A stretch of DNA of 64,000 nucleotides from Hydractinia symbiolongicarpus (GCF_029227915.1 NC_079883.1:30754001-30818000), one strand, 5' to 3'; numbered from the stretch's first letter, positions 24,568-37,342 are shown. Program-made: numbers and translations. Notes: generated by a model from the letters alone, not told the origin.

Positions 24568-25987
24568 GCGTCTCATCAAAAATGAAAACATTTTTGAAAA
24601 CTACAAGTCTCATGCGTTTTAGTGGTAAAAAAAAAATTTAAAAAATCGTTCGGGAAATGAGTTTACACCCTGGGTACTTTCTTTGTATACTTTTGACTAT
24701 ACGGGCCGAGTCCGGGATTTACGGGAAATCGCAGGTTTTCGTTTGCCGGCGATTAAACTTCTTTTATTCAGCGTCTGATCAAAAATGAAAACATTTTTGA
24801 AAACTACAAGTCTTATGCGTTTTAGTGGTGAAAAAATAATTTGAAAAATTGTTCTGGAAATGAGTTTACTCACAGGGTACTTTCTTTGTATACATTCTAC
24901 TATACGGGCCAAGCCCGGGATTTACGGGAAATCGCGGAATTTCGTTTGCCGGCGATTAAACCTCTTTCATTACGCGTCTCATCAAAAATGAAAACATTTT
25001 TGAAAACTACAAGTCTCATGCGTTTTAGTGGTGAAAAAATAAATTAAAAAATCGTTCTGGAAATGAGTTTACTCACAGGGTATTTTCTTTGTATACATTC
25101 GACTATACGGGCCAAGCCCGGGATTTACGGGAAATCGCGGGTTTTCGTTTGCCGGCGATTAAACCTCTTTCATTAAGCGTATCATCAAAAATGAAAACAT
25201 TTTTGAAAACTACAAGTCTCATGCGTTTTAGCGGTGAAATAGTAATTTAAAAAATCGTTCGGGAAATGAGTTTGCACCCTGGGTACTTTCTTTGTATACT
25301 TTTGCCTATACGGGCCGAGTCCGGGATTTACGGGAAGTCGCGGGTTTTCGTTTGCCGGCAATTAAACCTTTTTCATTAAGCGTCTCATCAAAAATGAAAA
25401 CATTTTTGAAAATTACAAGTCTCATGCGTTTTAGTGGTTAAAAAAAAATTTAAAAAATCGTTCGGGAAATGAGTTTACTCCCTGGGTACTTTCTTTGTAT
25501 ACATTCGACTATACGGGCCAAGCCCGGGATTTACGGGAAATTGCGGGTTTTCGTTTGCCGGCGATTAAACCACTTTTATTCAGCGTCTCATCAAAAATGA
25601 AAACATTTTTGAAAACTACAAGTCTCATGCGTTTTAGTGGTAAAAAAAAAAATTAAAAAATCGTTCGGGAAATGAGTTTACACCCTGGGTACTTTCTTTG
25701 TATACTTTTGACTATACGGGCCGAGTCCGGGATTTACGGGAAATCGCGGGTTTTCGTTTGCCGGCGATTAAACTTCGTTTATTCAGCGTCTCATCAAAAA
25801 TGAAAACATTTTTAAAAACTACAAGTCTCATGGGCTTTAGTGGTGAAATAATAATTTAAAAAATCGTTCGGGAAATGTGTTTACTCCCTGGGTACTTTCT
25901 TTGTATACTTTTGACTATACGGGCCGAGTCCGGATTTACGGGAAGTCGCGGGTTTTCGTTTGCCGGCGATTAAACTTCTTTTATTCA
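24568..25987 (+). repeat. Satellite: first run of the central-domain series
   Basis: Seven monomers introduce the units that are later expanded: ttacaccc with cgcagg and gcgtctgatc; aatttgaaaaattgttctgg with attctac, cggaatttcg and tacgcg; ctcacagggtatttt; gcggtgaaatag; gttaaaa with the ccac tail; ttacaccc with cttcgtttatt; and catggg with the one-base-short ccggattta. No gene seen. Confidence 0.8.
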
Positions 25988-27610
25988 GCGTCTCATCAAA
26001 AATGAAAACATTTTTAAAAACTACAAGTCTCAAGCGTTTTAGTGGTGAAAAAAAAATCTAAAAAATCGTTCGGGAAATGAGTTTACTCCCTGGGTACTTT
26101 CTTTGTATACTTTTGACTATACGGGCCGAGTCCGGATTTACGGGAAGTCGCGGGTTTTCGTTTGCCGGCGATTAAACTTCTTTTTTTCAGCGTCTCATCA
26201 AAAATGAAAACATTTTTAAAAACTACAAGTCTCAAGCGTTTTAGTGGTGAAAAAAAAATTTAAAAAATCGTTCGGGAAATGAGTTTACTCCCTGGGTGCT
26301 TTCTTTGTATACATTCGACTATACGGGCCAAGCCCTGGATTTACGGGAAATCGCGGGATTTCGTTTGCCGGCGATTAAACCTCTTTCATTAAGCTTCTCA
26401 TCAAAAATGAAAACATTTTTGAAAACTACAAGTCTCAAGCGTTTTAGTGGTGAAAAAAAAAATTAAAAAATCGTTCGGGAAATGAGTTTACTCCCTGGGT
26501 ACTTTCTTTGTATACATTCGACTATACGGGCCAAGCCCGGGATTTACGGGAAATCGCGGGATTTCGTTTGCCGGCGATTAAACCTCTTTTATTAAGCCTC
26601 TCATCAAAAATGAAAACATTTTTGAAAACTACAAGTCTCATGCGTTTTAGTGGTAAAAAAAATATTTAAAAAATCGTTCGGGAAATGAGTTTACTCCCTG
26701 GGTACTTTCTTTGTATACTTTTGACTATACGGGCCGAGTCCGGGATTTACGGGAAATCGCAGGTTTTCGTTTGCCGGCGATTAAACTTCTTTTTTTCAGC
26801 GTCTCATCAAAAATGAAAACATTTTTGAAAACTACAAGTCTCATGCGTTTTAGTGGTGAAAAAATAAATTGAAAAATCGTTCGGGAAATGAGTTTACTTC
26901 CTGGGTACTTTCTTTGTATACTTTTGACTATACGGGCCAAGCCCGGGATTTACGGGAAATCGCGGGTTTTCGTTTGCCGGCGATTAAACTTCTTTTATTC
27001 AGCGTCTCATCAAAAATGAAAACATTTTTGACAACTACAAGTCTTATGCGTTTTAGTGGTGAAAAAATAATTTAAAAAATCTTTCTGGAAATGAGTTTAC
27101 TCACAGGGTACTTTCTTTGTATACATTCGACTATACGGGCCAAGCCCGGGATTTACGGGAAATCGCGGGTTTTCGTTTGCCGGCGATTAAACCTCTTTCA
27201 TTAAGCGTATCATCAAAAATGAAAACATTTTTGAAAACTACAAGTCTCATGCGTTTTAGTGGTGAAATAGTAATTTAAAAAATCGTTCGGGAAATGAGTT
27301 TGCACCCTGGGTACTTTCTTTGTATACTTTTGCCTATACGGGCCGAGTCCGGGATTTACGGGAAGTCGCGGGTTTTCGTTTGCCGGCGATTAAACCTCTT
27401 TCATTAAGCGTCTCATCCAAATTGAAAGCATTTTTGAAAATTACAAGTCTCATGCGTTTTAGTGGTTAAAAAAAAATTTAAAAAATCGTTCGGGAAATGA
27501 GTTTACTCCCTGGGTACTTTCTTTGTATACATTCGACTATACGGGCCAAGCCCGGGATTTACGGGAAATCGCGGGTTTTCGTTTGCCGGCGATTAAACTT
27601 CTTTTATTCA
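25988..27610 (+). repeat. K 8-mer tandem higher-order repeat, copy 1 (1623 bp)
   Basis: Eight monomers in the order caagcg with aaatctaaaa and ccggattta; caagcg with gggtgctttc and agccctgg; caagcg with gcctctc tail; gtaaaaaaaatattt; gtgaaaaaataaattg with cttcctggg; gacaac with ctttctgg; gtgaaatag with ttgcaccc; and catccaaattgaaagc with gttaaaa. Immediately duplicated at 27611. I saw no base difference on reading the two copies against each other except in the last tail (cttc versus ccac). Confidence 0.95.
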
Positions 27611-29233
27611 GCGTCTCATCAAAAATGAAAACATTTTTAAAAACTACAAGTCTCAAGCGTTTTAGTGGTGAAAAAAAAATCTAAAAAATCGTTCGGGAAA
27701 TGAGTTTACTCCCTGGGTACTTTCTTTGTATACTTTTGACTATACGGGCCGAGTCCGGATTTACGGGAAGTCGCGGGTTTTCGTTTGCCGGCGATTAAAC
27801 TTCTTTTTTTCAGCGTCTCATCAAAAATGAAAACATTTTTAAAAACTACAAGTCTCAAGCGTTTTAGTGGTGAAAAAAAAATTTAAAAAATCGTTCGGGA
27901 AATGAGTTTACTCCCTGGGTGCTTTCTTTGTATACATTCGACTATACGGGCCAAGCCCTGGATTTACGGGAAATCGCGGGATTTCGTTTGCCGGCGATTA
28001 AACCTCTTTCATTAAGCTTCTCATCAAAAATGAAAACATTTTTGAAAACTACAAGTCTCAAGCGTTTTAGTGGTGAAAAAAAAAATTAAAAAATCGTTCG
28101 GGAAATGAGTTTACTCCCTGGGTACTTTCTTTGTATACATTCGACTATACGGGCCAAGCCCGGGATTTACGGGAAATCGCGGGATTTCGTTTGCCGGCGA
28201 TTAAACCTCTTTTATTAAGCCTCTCATCAAAAATGAAAACATTTTTGAAAACTACAAGTCTCATGCGTTTTAGTGGTAAAAAAAATATTTAAAAAATCGT
28301 TCGGGAAATGAGTTTACTCCCTGGGTACTTTCTTTGTATACTTTTGACTATACGGGCCGAGTCCGGGATTTACGGGAAATCGCAGGTTTTCGTTTGCCGG
28401 CGATTAAACTTCTTTTTTTCAGCGTCTCATCAAAAATGAAAACATTTTTGAAAACTACAAGTCTCATGCGTTTTAGTGGTGAAAAAATAAATTGAAAAAT
28501 CGTTCGGGAAATGAGTTTACTTCCTGGGTACTTTCTTTGTATACTTTTGACTATACGGGCCAAGCCCGGGATTTACGGGAAATCGCGGGTTTTCGTTTGC
28601 CGGCGATTAAACTTCTTTTATTCAGCGTCTCATCAAAAATGAAAACATTTTTGACAACTACAAGTCTTATGCGTTTTAGTGGTGAAAAAATAATTTAAAA
28701 AATCTTTCTGGAAATGAGTTTACTCACAGGGTACTTTCTTTGTATACATTCGACTATACGGGCCAAGCCCGGGATTTACGGGAAATCGCGGGTTTTCGTT
28801 TGCCGGCGATTAAACCTCTTTCATTAAGCGTATCATCAAAAATGAAAACATTTTTGAAAACTACAAGTCTCATGCGTTTTAGTGGTGAAATAGTAATTTA
28901 AAAAATCGTTCGGGAAATGAGTTTGCACCCTGGGTACTTTCTTTGTATACTTTTGCCTATACGGGCCGAGTCCGGGATTTACGGGAAGTCGCGGGTTTTC
29001 GTTTGCCGGCGATTAAACCTCTTTCATTAAGCGTCTCATCCAAATTGAAAGCATTTTTGAAAATTACAAGTCTCATGCGTTTTAGTGGTTAAAAAAAAAT
29101 TTAAAAAATCGTTCGGGAAATGAGTTTACTCCCTGGGTACTTTCTTTGTATACATTCGACTATACGGGCCAAGCCCGGGATTTACGGGAAATCGCGGGTT
29201 TTCGTTTGCCGGCGATTAAACCACTTTTATTCA
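27611..29233 (+). repeat. K 8-mer tandem higher-order repeat, copy 2 (1623 bp)
   Basis: Tandem copy of 25988-27610 at exactly 1623 bp. It shares private mutations such as aaatctaaaa, agccctggattt, tattaagcctctc and catccaaattg. The match breaks precisely at the last monomer tail, where ccacttttattcag replaces cttcttttattcag, which marks the crossover zone. The identity points to a very recent duplication. Confidence 0.95.
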
Positions 29234-30654
29234 GCGTCTCATCAAAAATGAAAACATTTTTGAAAACTACAAGTCTCATGCGTTTTAGTGGTAAAAAAAA
29301 AATTTAAAAAATCGTTCGGGAAATGAGTTTACACCCTGGGTACTTTCTTTGTATACTTTTGACTATACGGGCCGAGTCCGGGATTTACGGGAAATCGCAG
29401 GTTTTCGTTTGCCGGCGATTAAACTTCTTTTATTCAGCGTCTGATCAAAAATGAAAACATTTTTGAAAACTACAAGTCTTATGCGTTTTAGTGGTGAAAA
29501 AATAATTTGAAAAATTGTTCTGGAAATGAGTTTACTCACAGGGTACTTTCTTTGTATACATTCTACTATACGGGCCAAGCCCGGGATTTACGGGAAATCG
29601 CGGAATTTCGTTTGCCGGCGATTAAACCTCTTTCATTACGCGTCTCATCAAAAATGAAAACATTTTTGAAAACTACAAGTCTCATGCGTTTTAGTGGTAA
29701 AAAAAAAATTTAAAAAATCGTTCGGGAAATGAGTTTACACCCTGGGTACTTTCTTTGTATACTTTTGACTATACGGGCCGAGTCCGGGATTTACGGGAAA
29801 TCGCAGGTTTTCGTTTGCCGGCGATTAAACTTCTTTTATTCAGCGTCTGATCAAAAATGAAAACATTTTTGAAAACTACAAGTCTTATGCGTTTTAGTGG
29901 TGAAAAAATAATTTGAAAAATTGTTCTGGAAATGAGTTTACTCACAGGGTACTTTCTTTGTATACATTCTACTATACGGGCCAAGCCCGGGATTTACGGG
30001 AAATCGCGGAATTTCGTTTGCCGGCGATTAAACCTCTTTCATTACGCGTCTCATCAAAAATGAAAACATTTTTGAAAACTACAAGTCTCATGCGTTTTAG
30101 TGGTGAAAAAATAAATTAAAAAATCGTTCGGGAAATGAGTTTACGTCCTGGGTACTTTCTTTGTATACATTCGACTATACGGGCCAAGCCCGGGATTTAC
30201 GGGAAATCGCGGGTTTTCGTTTGCCGGCGATTAAACTTCTTTTATTCAGCGTCTGATCAAAAATGAAAACATTTTTGAAAACTACAAGTCTTATGCGTTT
30301 TAGTGGTGAAAAAATAATTTGAAAAATTGTTCTGGAAATGAGTTTACTCACAGGGTACTTTCTTTGTATACATTCTACTATACGGGCCAAGCCCGGGATT
30401 TACGGGAAATCGCGGAATTTCGTTTGCCGGCGATTAAACCTCTTTCATTACGCGTCTCATCAAAAATGAAAACATTTTTGAAAACTACAAGTCTCATGCG
30501 TTTTAGTGGTGAAAAAATAAATTAAAAAATCGTTCGGGAAATGAGTTTACGTCCTGGGTACTTTCTTTGTATACATTCGACTATACGGGCCAAGCCCGGG
30601 ATTTACGGGAAATCGCGGGTTTTCGTTTGCCGGCGATTAAACCTCTTTCATTAA
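29234..30654 (+). repeat. Dimer expansion, about three 406-bp copies
   Basis: Units at 29437, 29843 and 30249 are the same monomer (gcgtctgatc, aatttgaaaaattgttctgg, attctac, cggaatttcg, tacgcg tail), spaced exactly 406 bp. They alternate with a partner that is ttacaccc/cgcagg at 29234 and 29640 and ttacgtcc at 30046 and 30452. This is a local dimeric higher-order repeat; the same unit occurs singly at 24771, 32068, 37343, 39371 (with gcgtctcatc) and elsewhere. Confidence 0.9.
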
Positions 30655-32067
30655 GCGTATCATCAAAAATGAAAATATTTTTGACAACTACAAGTCTTAT
30701 GCGTTTTAGTGGTGAAAAAATAATTTAAAAAATCTTTCTGGAAATGAGTTTACTCACAGGGTATTTTCTTTGTATACATTCGACTATACGGGCCAAGCCC
30801 GGGATTTACGGGAAATCGCGGGTTTTCGTTTGCCGGCGATTAAACCTCTTTCATTAAGCGTATCATCAAAAATGAAAACATTTTTGAAAACTACAAGTCT
30901 CATGCGGTGAAATAGTAATTTAAAAAATCGTTCGGGAAATGAGTTTGCACCCTGGGTACTTTCTTTGTATACTTTTGCCTATACGGGCCGAGTCCGGGAT
31001 TTACGGGAAGTCGCGGGTTTTCGTTTGCCGGCGATTAAACCTTTTTCATTAAGCGTCTCATCAAAACTGAAAACATTTTTGAAAATTACAAGTCTCATGC
31101 GTTTTAGTGGTTAAAAAAAAATTTAAAAAATCGTTCGGGAAATGAGTTTACTCCCTGGGTACTTTCTTTGTATACATTCGACTATACGGGCCAAGCCCGG
31201 GATTTACGGGAAATCGCGGGTTTTCGTTTGCCGGCGATTAAACCACTTTTATTCAGCGTCTCATCAAAAATGAAAACATTTTTAAAAACTACAAGTCTCA
31301 TGCGTTTTAGTGGTAAAAAAATAATTTAAAAAATCTTTCTGGAAATGAGTTTACTCACAGGGTACTTTCTTTGTATACATTCGACTATACGGGCCAAGCC
31401 CGGGATTTACGGGAAATCGCGGGTTTTCGTTTGCCGGCGATTAAACCTCTTTCATTAAGCGTATCATCAAAAATGAAAATATTTTTGAAAACTACAAGTC
31501 TCATGCGTTTTAGTGGTGAAATAGTAATTTAAAAAATCGTTCGGGAAATGAGTTTGCACCCTGGGTACTTTCTTTGTATACTTTTGCCTATACGGGCCGA
31601 GTCCGGGATTTACGGGAAGTCGCGGGTTTTCGTTTGCCGGCGATTAAACCTCTTTCATTAAGCGTCTCATCAAAAATGAAAACATTTTTGAAAATTACAA
31701 GTCTCATGCGTTTTAGTGGTTAAAAAAAAATTTAAAAAATCGTTCGGGAAATGAGTTTACTCCCTGGGTACTTTCTTTGTATACATTCGACTATACGGGC
31801 CAAGCCCGGGATTTACGGGAAATCGCGGGTTTTCGTTTGCCGGCGATTAAACCACTTTTATTCAGCGTCTCATCAAAAATGAAAACATTTTTGAAAACTA
31901 CAAGTCTCATGCGTTTTAGTGGTAAAAAAAAAATTTAAAAAATCGTTCGGGAAATGAGTTTACACCCTGGGTACTTTCTTTGTATACTTTTGACTATACG
32001 GGCCGAGTCCGGGATTTACGGGAAATCGCAGGTTTTCGTTTGCCGGCGATTAAACTTCTTTTATTCA
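30655..32067 (+). repeat. Satellite: seven monomers, one with an 8-bp deletion
   Basis: Contains gacaac, gtgaaatag, aaaactg/gttaaaa and ttacaccc units. The monomer at 30858 lacks 8 bp: catgcggtga replaces catgcgttttagtggtga around 30902-30911, so the unit is 195 bp. The monomer at 31256 joins a ttacaccc-type left side (ggtaaaaaaataattt) to a ctttctgg/ctcacaggg right side and appears chimeric. Confidence 0.85.
30858..31052 (+). repeat. 195-bp monomer with an 8-bp deletion
   Basis: catgcggtgaaatag replaces catgcgttttagtggtgaaatag. The gcg and gtg flanks suggest slippage between short similar words. The deletion is private: close relatives at 25177, 31459, 32677 and 33691 are intact. Confidence 0.88.
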
Positions 32068-34502
32068 GCGTCTGATCAAAAATGAAAACATTTTTGAAAA
32101 CTACAAGTCTTATGCGTTTTAGTGGTGAAAAAATAATTTGAAAAATTGTTCTGGAAATGAGTTTACTCACAGGGTACTTTCTTTGTATACATTCTACTAT
32201 ACGGGCCAAGCCCGGGATTTACGGGAAATCGCGGAATTTCGTTTGCCGGCGATTAAACCTCTTTCATTACGCGTCTCATCAAAAATGAAAACATTTTTGA
32301 AAACTACAAGTCTCATGCGTTTTAGTGGTGAAAAAATAAATTAAAAAATCGTTCGGGAAATGAGTTTACGTCCTGGGTACTTTCTTTGTATACATTCGAC
32401 TATACGGGCCAAGCCCGGGATTTACGGGAAATCGCGGGTTTTCGTTTGCCGGCGATTAAACCTCTTTCATTAAGCGTATCATCAAAAATGAAAACATTTT
32501 TGACAACTACAAGTCTTATGCGTTTTAGTGGTGAAAAAATAATTTAAAAAATCTTTCTGGAAATGAGTTTACTCACAGGGTATTTTCTTTGTATACATTC
32601 GACTATACGGGCCAAGCCCGGGATTTACGGGAAATCGCGGGTTTTCGTTTGCCGGCGATTAAACCTCTTTCATTAAGCGTATCATCAAAAATGAAAACAT
32701 TTTTGAAAACTACAAGTCTCATGCGTTTTAGCGGTGAAATAGTAATTTAAAAAATCGTTCGGGAAATGAGTTTGCACCCTGGGTACTTTCTTTGTATACT
32801 TTTGCCTATAAGGCCCGAGTCCGGGATTTACGGGAAGTCGCGGGTTTTCGTTTGCCGGCGATTAAACCTTTTTCATTAAGCGTCTCATCAAAACTGAAAA
32901 CATTTTTGAAAATTACAAGTCTCATGCGTTTTAGTGGTTAAAAAAAAATTTAAAAAATCGTTCGGGAAATGAGTTTACTCCCTGGGTACTTTCTTTGTAT
33001 ACATTCGACTATACGGGCCAAGCCCGGGATTTACGGGAAATCGCGGGTTTTCGTTTGCCGGCGATTAAACCACTTTTATTCAGCGTCTCATCAAAAATGA
33101 AAACATTTTTGAAAACTACAAGTCTCATGCGTTTTAGTGGTAAAAAAAAAATTAAAAAATCGTTCGGGAAATGAGTTTACACCCTGGGTACTTTCTTTGT
33201 ATACTTTTGACTATACGGGCCGAGTCCGGGATTTACGGGAAATCGCGGGTTTTCGTTTGCCGGCGATTAAACTTCGTTTATTCAGCGTCTCATCAAAAAT
33301 GAAAACATTTTTAAAAACTACAAGTCTTATGCGTTTTAGTGGTGAAAAAATAATTTAAAAAATCTTTCTGGAAATGAGTTTACTCACAGGGTACTTTCTT
33401 TGTATACATTCGACTATACGGGCCAAGCCCGGGATTTACGGGAAATCGCGGGTTTTCGTTTGCCGGCGATTAAACCTCTTTCATTAAGCGTATCATCAAA
33501 AATGAAAACATTTTTGACAACTACAAGTCTTATGCGTTTTAGTGGTGAAAAAATAATTTAAAAAATCTTTCTGGAAATGAGTTTACTCACAGGGTATTTT
33601 CTTTGTATACATTCGACTATACGGGCCAAGCCCGGGATTTACGGGAAATCGCGGGTTTTCGTTTGCCGGCGATTAAACCTCTTTCATTAAGCGTATCATC
33701 AAAAATGAAAACATTTTTGAAAACTACAAGTCTCATGCGTTTTAGCGGTGAAATAGTAATTTAAAAAATCGTTCGGGAAATGAGTTTGCACCCTGGGTAC
33801 TTTCTTTGTATACTTTTGCCTATACGGGCCGAGTCCGGGATTTACGGGAAGTCGCGGGTTTTCGTTTGCCGGCGATTAAACCTTTTTCATTAAGCGTCTC
33901 ATCAAAACTGAAAACATTTTTGAAAATTACAAGTCTCATGCGTTTTAGTGGTTAAAAAAAAATTTAAAAAATCGTTCGGGAAATGACTTTACTCCCTGGG
34001 TACTTTCTTTGTATACATTCGACTATACGGGCCAAGCCCGGGATTTACGGGAAATCGCGGGTTTTCGTTTGCCGGCGATTAAACCACTTTTATTCAGCGT
34101 CTCATCAAAAATGAAAACATTTTTGAAAACTACAAGTCTCATGCGTTTTAGTGGTAAAAAAAAAAATTAAAAAATCGTTCGGGAAATGAGTTTACACCCT
34201 GGGTACTTTCTTTGTATACTTTTGACTATACGGGCCGAGTCCGGGATTTACGGGAAATCGCGGGTTTTCGTTTGCCGGCGATTAAACTTCGTTTATTCAG
34301 CGTCTCATCAAAAATGAAAACATTTTTAAAAACTACAAGTCTTATGCGTTTTAGTGGTGAAAAAATATTTTAAAAAATCTTTCTGGAAATGAGTTTACTC
34401 ACAGGGTACTTTCTTTGTATACATTCGACTATACGGGCCAAGCCCGGGATTTACGGGAAATCGCGGGTTTTCGTTTGCCGGCGATTAAACCTCTTTCATT
34501 AA
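32068..34502 (+). repeat. 12-monomer segment containing a 5-mer tandem
   Basis: Opens with the cggaatttcg and ttacgtcc units, then carries two tandem 5-mers: 32474-33487 (1014 bp) and 33488-34502 (1015 bp). Each 5-mer has gacaac with ggtatttt; gcggtgaaatag with cctttttc; aaaactgaaaac with gttaaaa; ttacaccc with cttcgtttatt; and tttttaaaaac with cttatg and ctttctgg. The opening seven units recur from 34503 at an offset of 2435 bp. Confidence 0.88.
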
Positions 34503-36327
34503 GCGTATCATCAAAAATGAAAATATTTTTGAAAACTACAAGTCTTATGCGTTTTAGTGGTGAAAAAATAATTTGAAAAATTGTTCTGGAAATGAGTTTA
34601 CTCACAGGGTACTTTCTTTGTATACATTCTACTATACGGGCCAAGCCCGGGATTTACGGGAAATCGCGGAATTTCGTTTGCCGGCGATTAAACCTCTTTC
34701 ATTACGCGTCTCATCAAAAATGAAAACATTTTTGAAAACTACAAGTCTCATGCGTTCTAGTGGTGAAAAAATAAATTAAAAAATCGTTCGGGAAATGAGT
34801 TTACGTCCTGGGTACTTTCTTTGTATACATTCGACTATACGGGCCAAGCCCGGGATTTACGGGAAATCGCGGGTTTTCGTTTGCCGGCGATTAAACCTCT
34901 TTCATTAAGCGTATCATCAAAAATGAAAACATTTTTGACAACTACAAGTCTTATGCGTTTTAGTGGTGAAAAAATAATTTAAAAAATCTTTCTGGAAATG
35001 AGTTTACTCACAGGGTATTTTCTTTGTATACATTCGACTATACGGGCCAAGCCCGGGATTTACGGGAAATCGCGGGTTTTCGTTTGCCGGCGATTAAACC
35101 TCTTTCATTAAGCGTATCATCAAAAATGAAAACATTTTTGAAAACTACAAGTCTCATGCGTTTTAGCGGTGAAATAGTAATTTAAAAAATCGTTCGGGAA
35201 ATGAGTTTGCACCCTGGGTACTTTCTTTGTATACTTTTGCCTATACGGGCCGAGTCCGGGATTTACGGGAAGTCGCGGGTTTTCGTTTGCCGGCGATTAA
35301 ACCTTTTTCATTAAGCGTCTCATCAAAACTGAAAACATTTTTGAAAATTACAAGTCTCATGCTTTTTAGTGGTTAAAAAAAAATTTAAAAAATCGTTCGG
35401 GAAATGAGTTTATACCCTGGGTACTTTCTTTGTATACATTCGACTATACGGGCCAAGCCCGGGATTTACGGGAAATCGCGGGTTTTCGTTTGCCGGCGAA
35501 TAAACCACTTTTATTCAGCGTCTCATCAAAAATGAAAACATTTTTGAAAACTACAAGTCTCATGCGTTTTAGTGGTAAAAAAAAAATTAAAAAATCGTTC
35601 GGGAAATGAGTTTACACCCTGGGTACTTTCTTTGTATACTTTTGACTATACGGGCCGAGTCCGGATTTACGGGAAATCGCGGGTTTTCGTTTGCCGGCGA
35701 TTAAACTTCGTTTATTCAGCGTCTCATCAAAAATGAAAACATTTTTAAAAACTACAAGTCTTATGCGTTTTAGTGGTGAAAAAATAATTTAAAAAATCTT
35801 TCTGGAAATGAGTTTACTCACAGGGTACTTTCTTTGTAAACATTCGACTATACGGGCCAAGCCCGGGATTTACGGGAAATCGCGGGTTTTCGTTTGCCGG
35901 CGATTAAACCTCTTTCATTAAGCGTATCATCAAAAATGAAAATATTTTTGAAAACTACAAGTCTCATGCGTTTTAGTGGTGAAATAGTAATTTAAAAAAT
36001 CGTTCGGGAAATGAGTTTGCACCCTGGGCACTTTCTTTGTATACTTTTGCCTATACGGGCCGAGTCCGGGATTTACGGGAAGTCGCGGGTTTTCGTTTGC
36101 TGGTGATTAAACCTCTTTCATTAAGCGTCTCATCAAAAATGAAAACATTTTTGAAAATTACAAGTCTCATGCGTTTTAGTGGTTAAAAAAAAATTTAAAA
36201 AATCGTTCGGGAAATGAGTTTACTCCCTGGGTACTTTCTTTGTATACATTCGACTATACGGGCCAAGCCCGGGATTTACGGGAAATCGCGGGTTTTCGTT
36301 TGCCGGCGATTAAACCACTTTTATTCA
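34503..36327 (+). repeat. Partial second copy of the 12-mer segment
   Basis: 34503-35921 follows the order of 32068-33487 (cggaatttcg, ttacgtcc, gacaac, gcggtgaaatag, aaaactg, cttcg, ctttctgg). The unit at 35518 is 201 bp because it has both a shortened A tract and the ccggattta deletion. Then come an aaaatattt/gtgaaatag unit (35922, with gggcac and tgctggtg) and a gttaaaa unit (36125). Confidence 0.8.
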
Positions 36328-37139
36328 GCGTCTCATCAAAAATGAAAACATTTTTGAAAACTACAAGTCTCATGCGTTTTAGTGGTAAAAAAAAAATTTA
36401 AAAAATCGTTCGGGAAATGAGTTTACACCCTGGGTACTTTCTTTGTATACTTTTGACTATACGGGCCGAGTCCGGGATTTACGGGAAGTCGCGGGTTTTC
36501 GTTTGCCGGCGATTAAACCTCTTTCATTAAGCGTCTCATCAAAAATGAAAACATTTTTGAAAATTACAAGTCTCATGCGTTTTAGTGGTTAAAAAAAAAT
36601 TTAAAAAATCGTTCGGGAAATGAGTTTACTCCCTGGGTACTTTCTTTGTATACATTCGACTATACGGGCCAAGCCCGGGATTTACGGGAAATCGCGGGTT
36701 TTCGTTTGCCGGCGATTAAACCACTTTTATTCAGCGTCTCATCAAAAATGAAAACATTTTTGAAAACTACAAGTCTCATGCGTTTTAGTGGTAAAAAAAA
36801 AATTTAAAAAATCGTTCGGGAAATGAGTTTACACCCTGGGTACTTTCTTTGTATACTTTTGACTATACGGGCCGAGTCCGGGATTTACGGGAAGTCGCGG
36901 GTTTTCGTTTGCCGGCGATTAAACCTCTTTCATTAAGCGTCTCATCAAAAATGAAAACATTTTTGAAAATTACAAGTCTCATGCGTTTTAGTGGTTAAAA
37001 AAAAATTTAAAAAATCGTTCGGGAAATGAGTTTACTCCCTGGGTACTTTCTTTGTATACATTCGACTATACGGGCCAAGCCCGGGATTTACGGGAAATCG
37101 CGGGTTTTCGTTTGCAGGCGATTAAACCACTTTTATTCA
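36328..37139 (+). repeat. 406-bp dimer tandem, two copies
   Basis: 36328-36733 and 36734-37139 are the same pair: a gtaaaaaaaaaattt / ttacaccc unit whose right side is gaagtcgcggg with the cctctttcattaag tail, then a gaaaattac / gttaaaa unit with a ccac tail. The first unit looks like a left half of the cgcagg monomer recombined with a right half of the gtgaaatag monomer. The duplication therefore followed the recombination. Confidence 0.9.
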
Positions 37140-37342
37140 GCGTCTCATCAAAAATGAAAACATTTTTGAAAACTACAAGTCTCATGCGTTTTAGTGGTAA
37201 AAAAAAAATTTAAAAAATCGTTCGGGAAATGAGTTTACACCCTGGGTACTTTCTTTGTATACTTTTGACTATACGGGCCGAGTCCGGGATTTACGGGAAA
37301 TCGCAGGTTTTCGTTTGCCGGCGATTAAACTTCTTTTATTCA
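37140..37342 (+). repeat. Linker monomer before the 10-mer
   Basis: A single ttacaccc / cgcagg unit ending in gcgtctgatc, equal in type to those at 24568, 29234 and 31865. It is the expected left neighbour of the cggaatttcg unit that opens the 10-mer. Confidence 0.8.

Noticed and set aside
24841-25047. tRNA or small structured RNA gene at the cggaatttcg units
   Set aside because: No cloverleaf or conserved RNA-gene boxes could be drawn; the only strong stems are the short satellite dyads.
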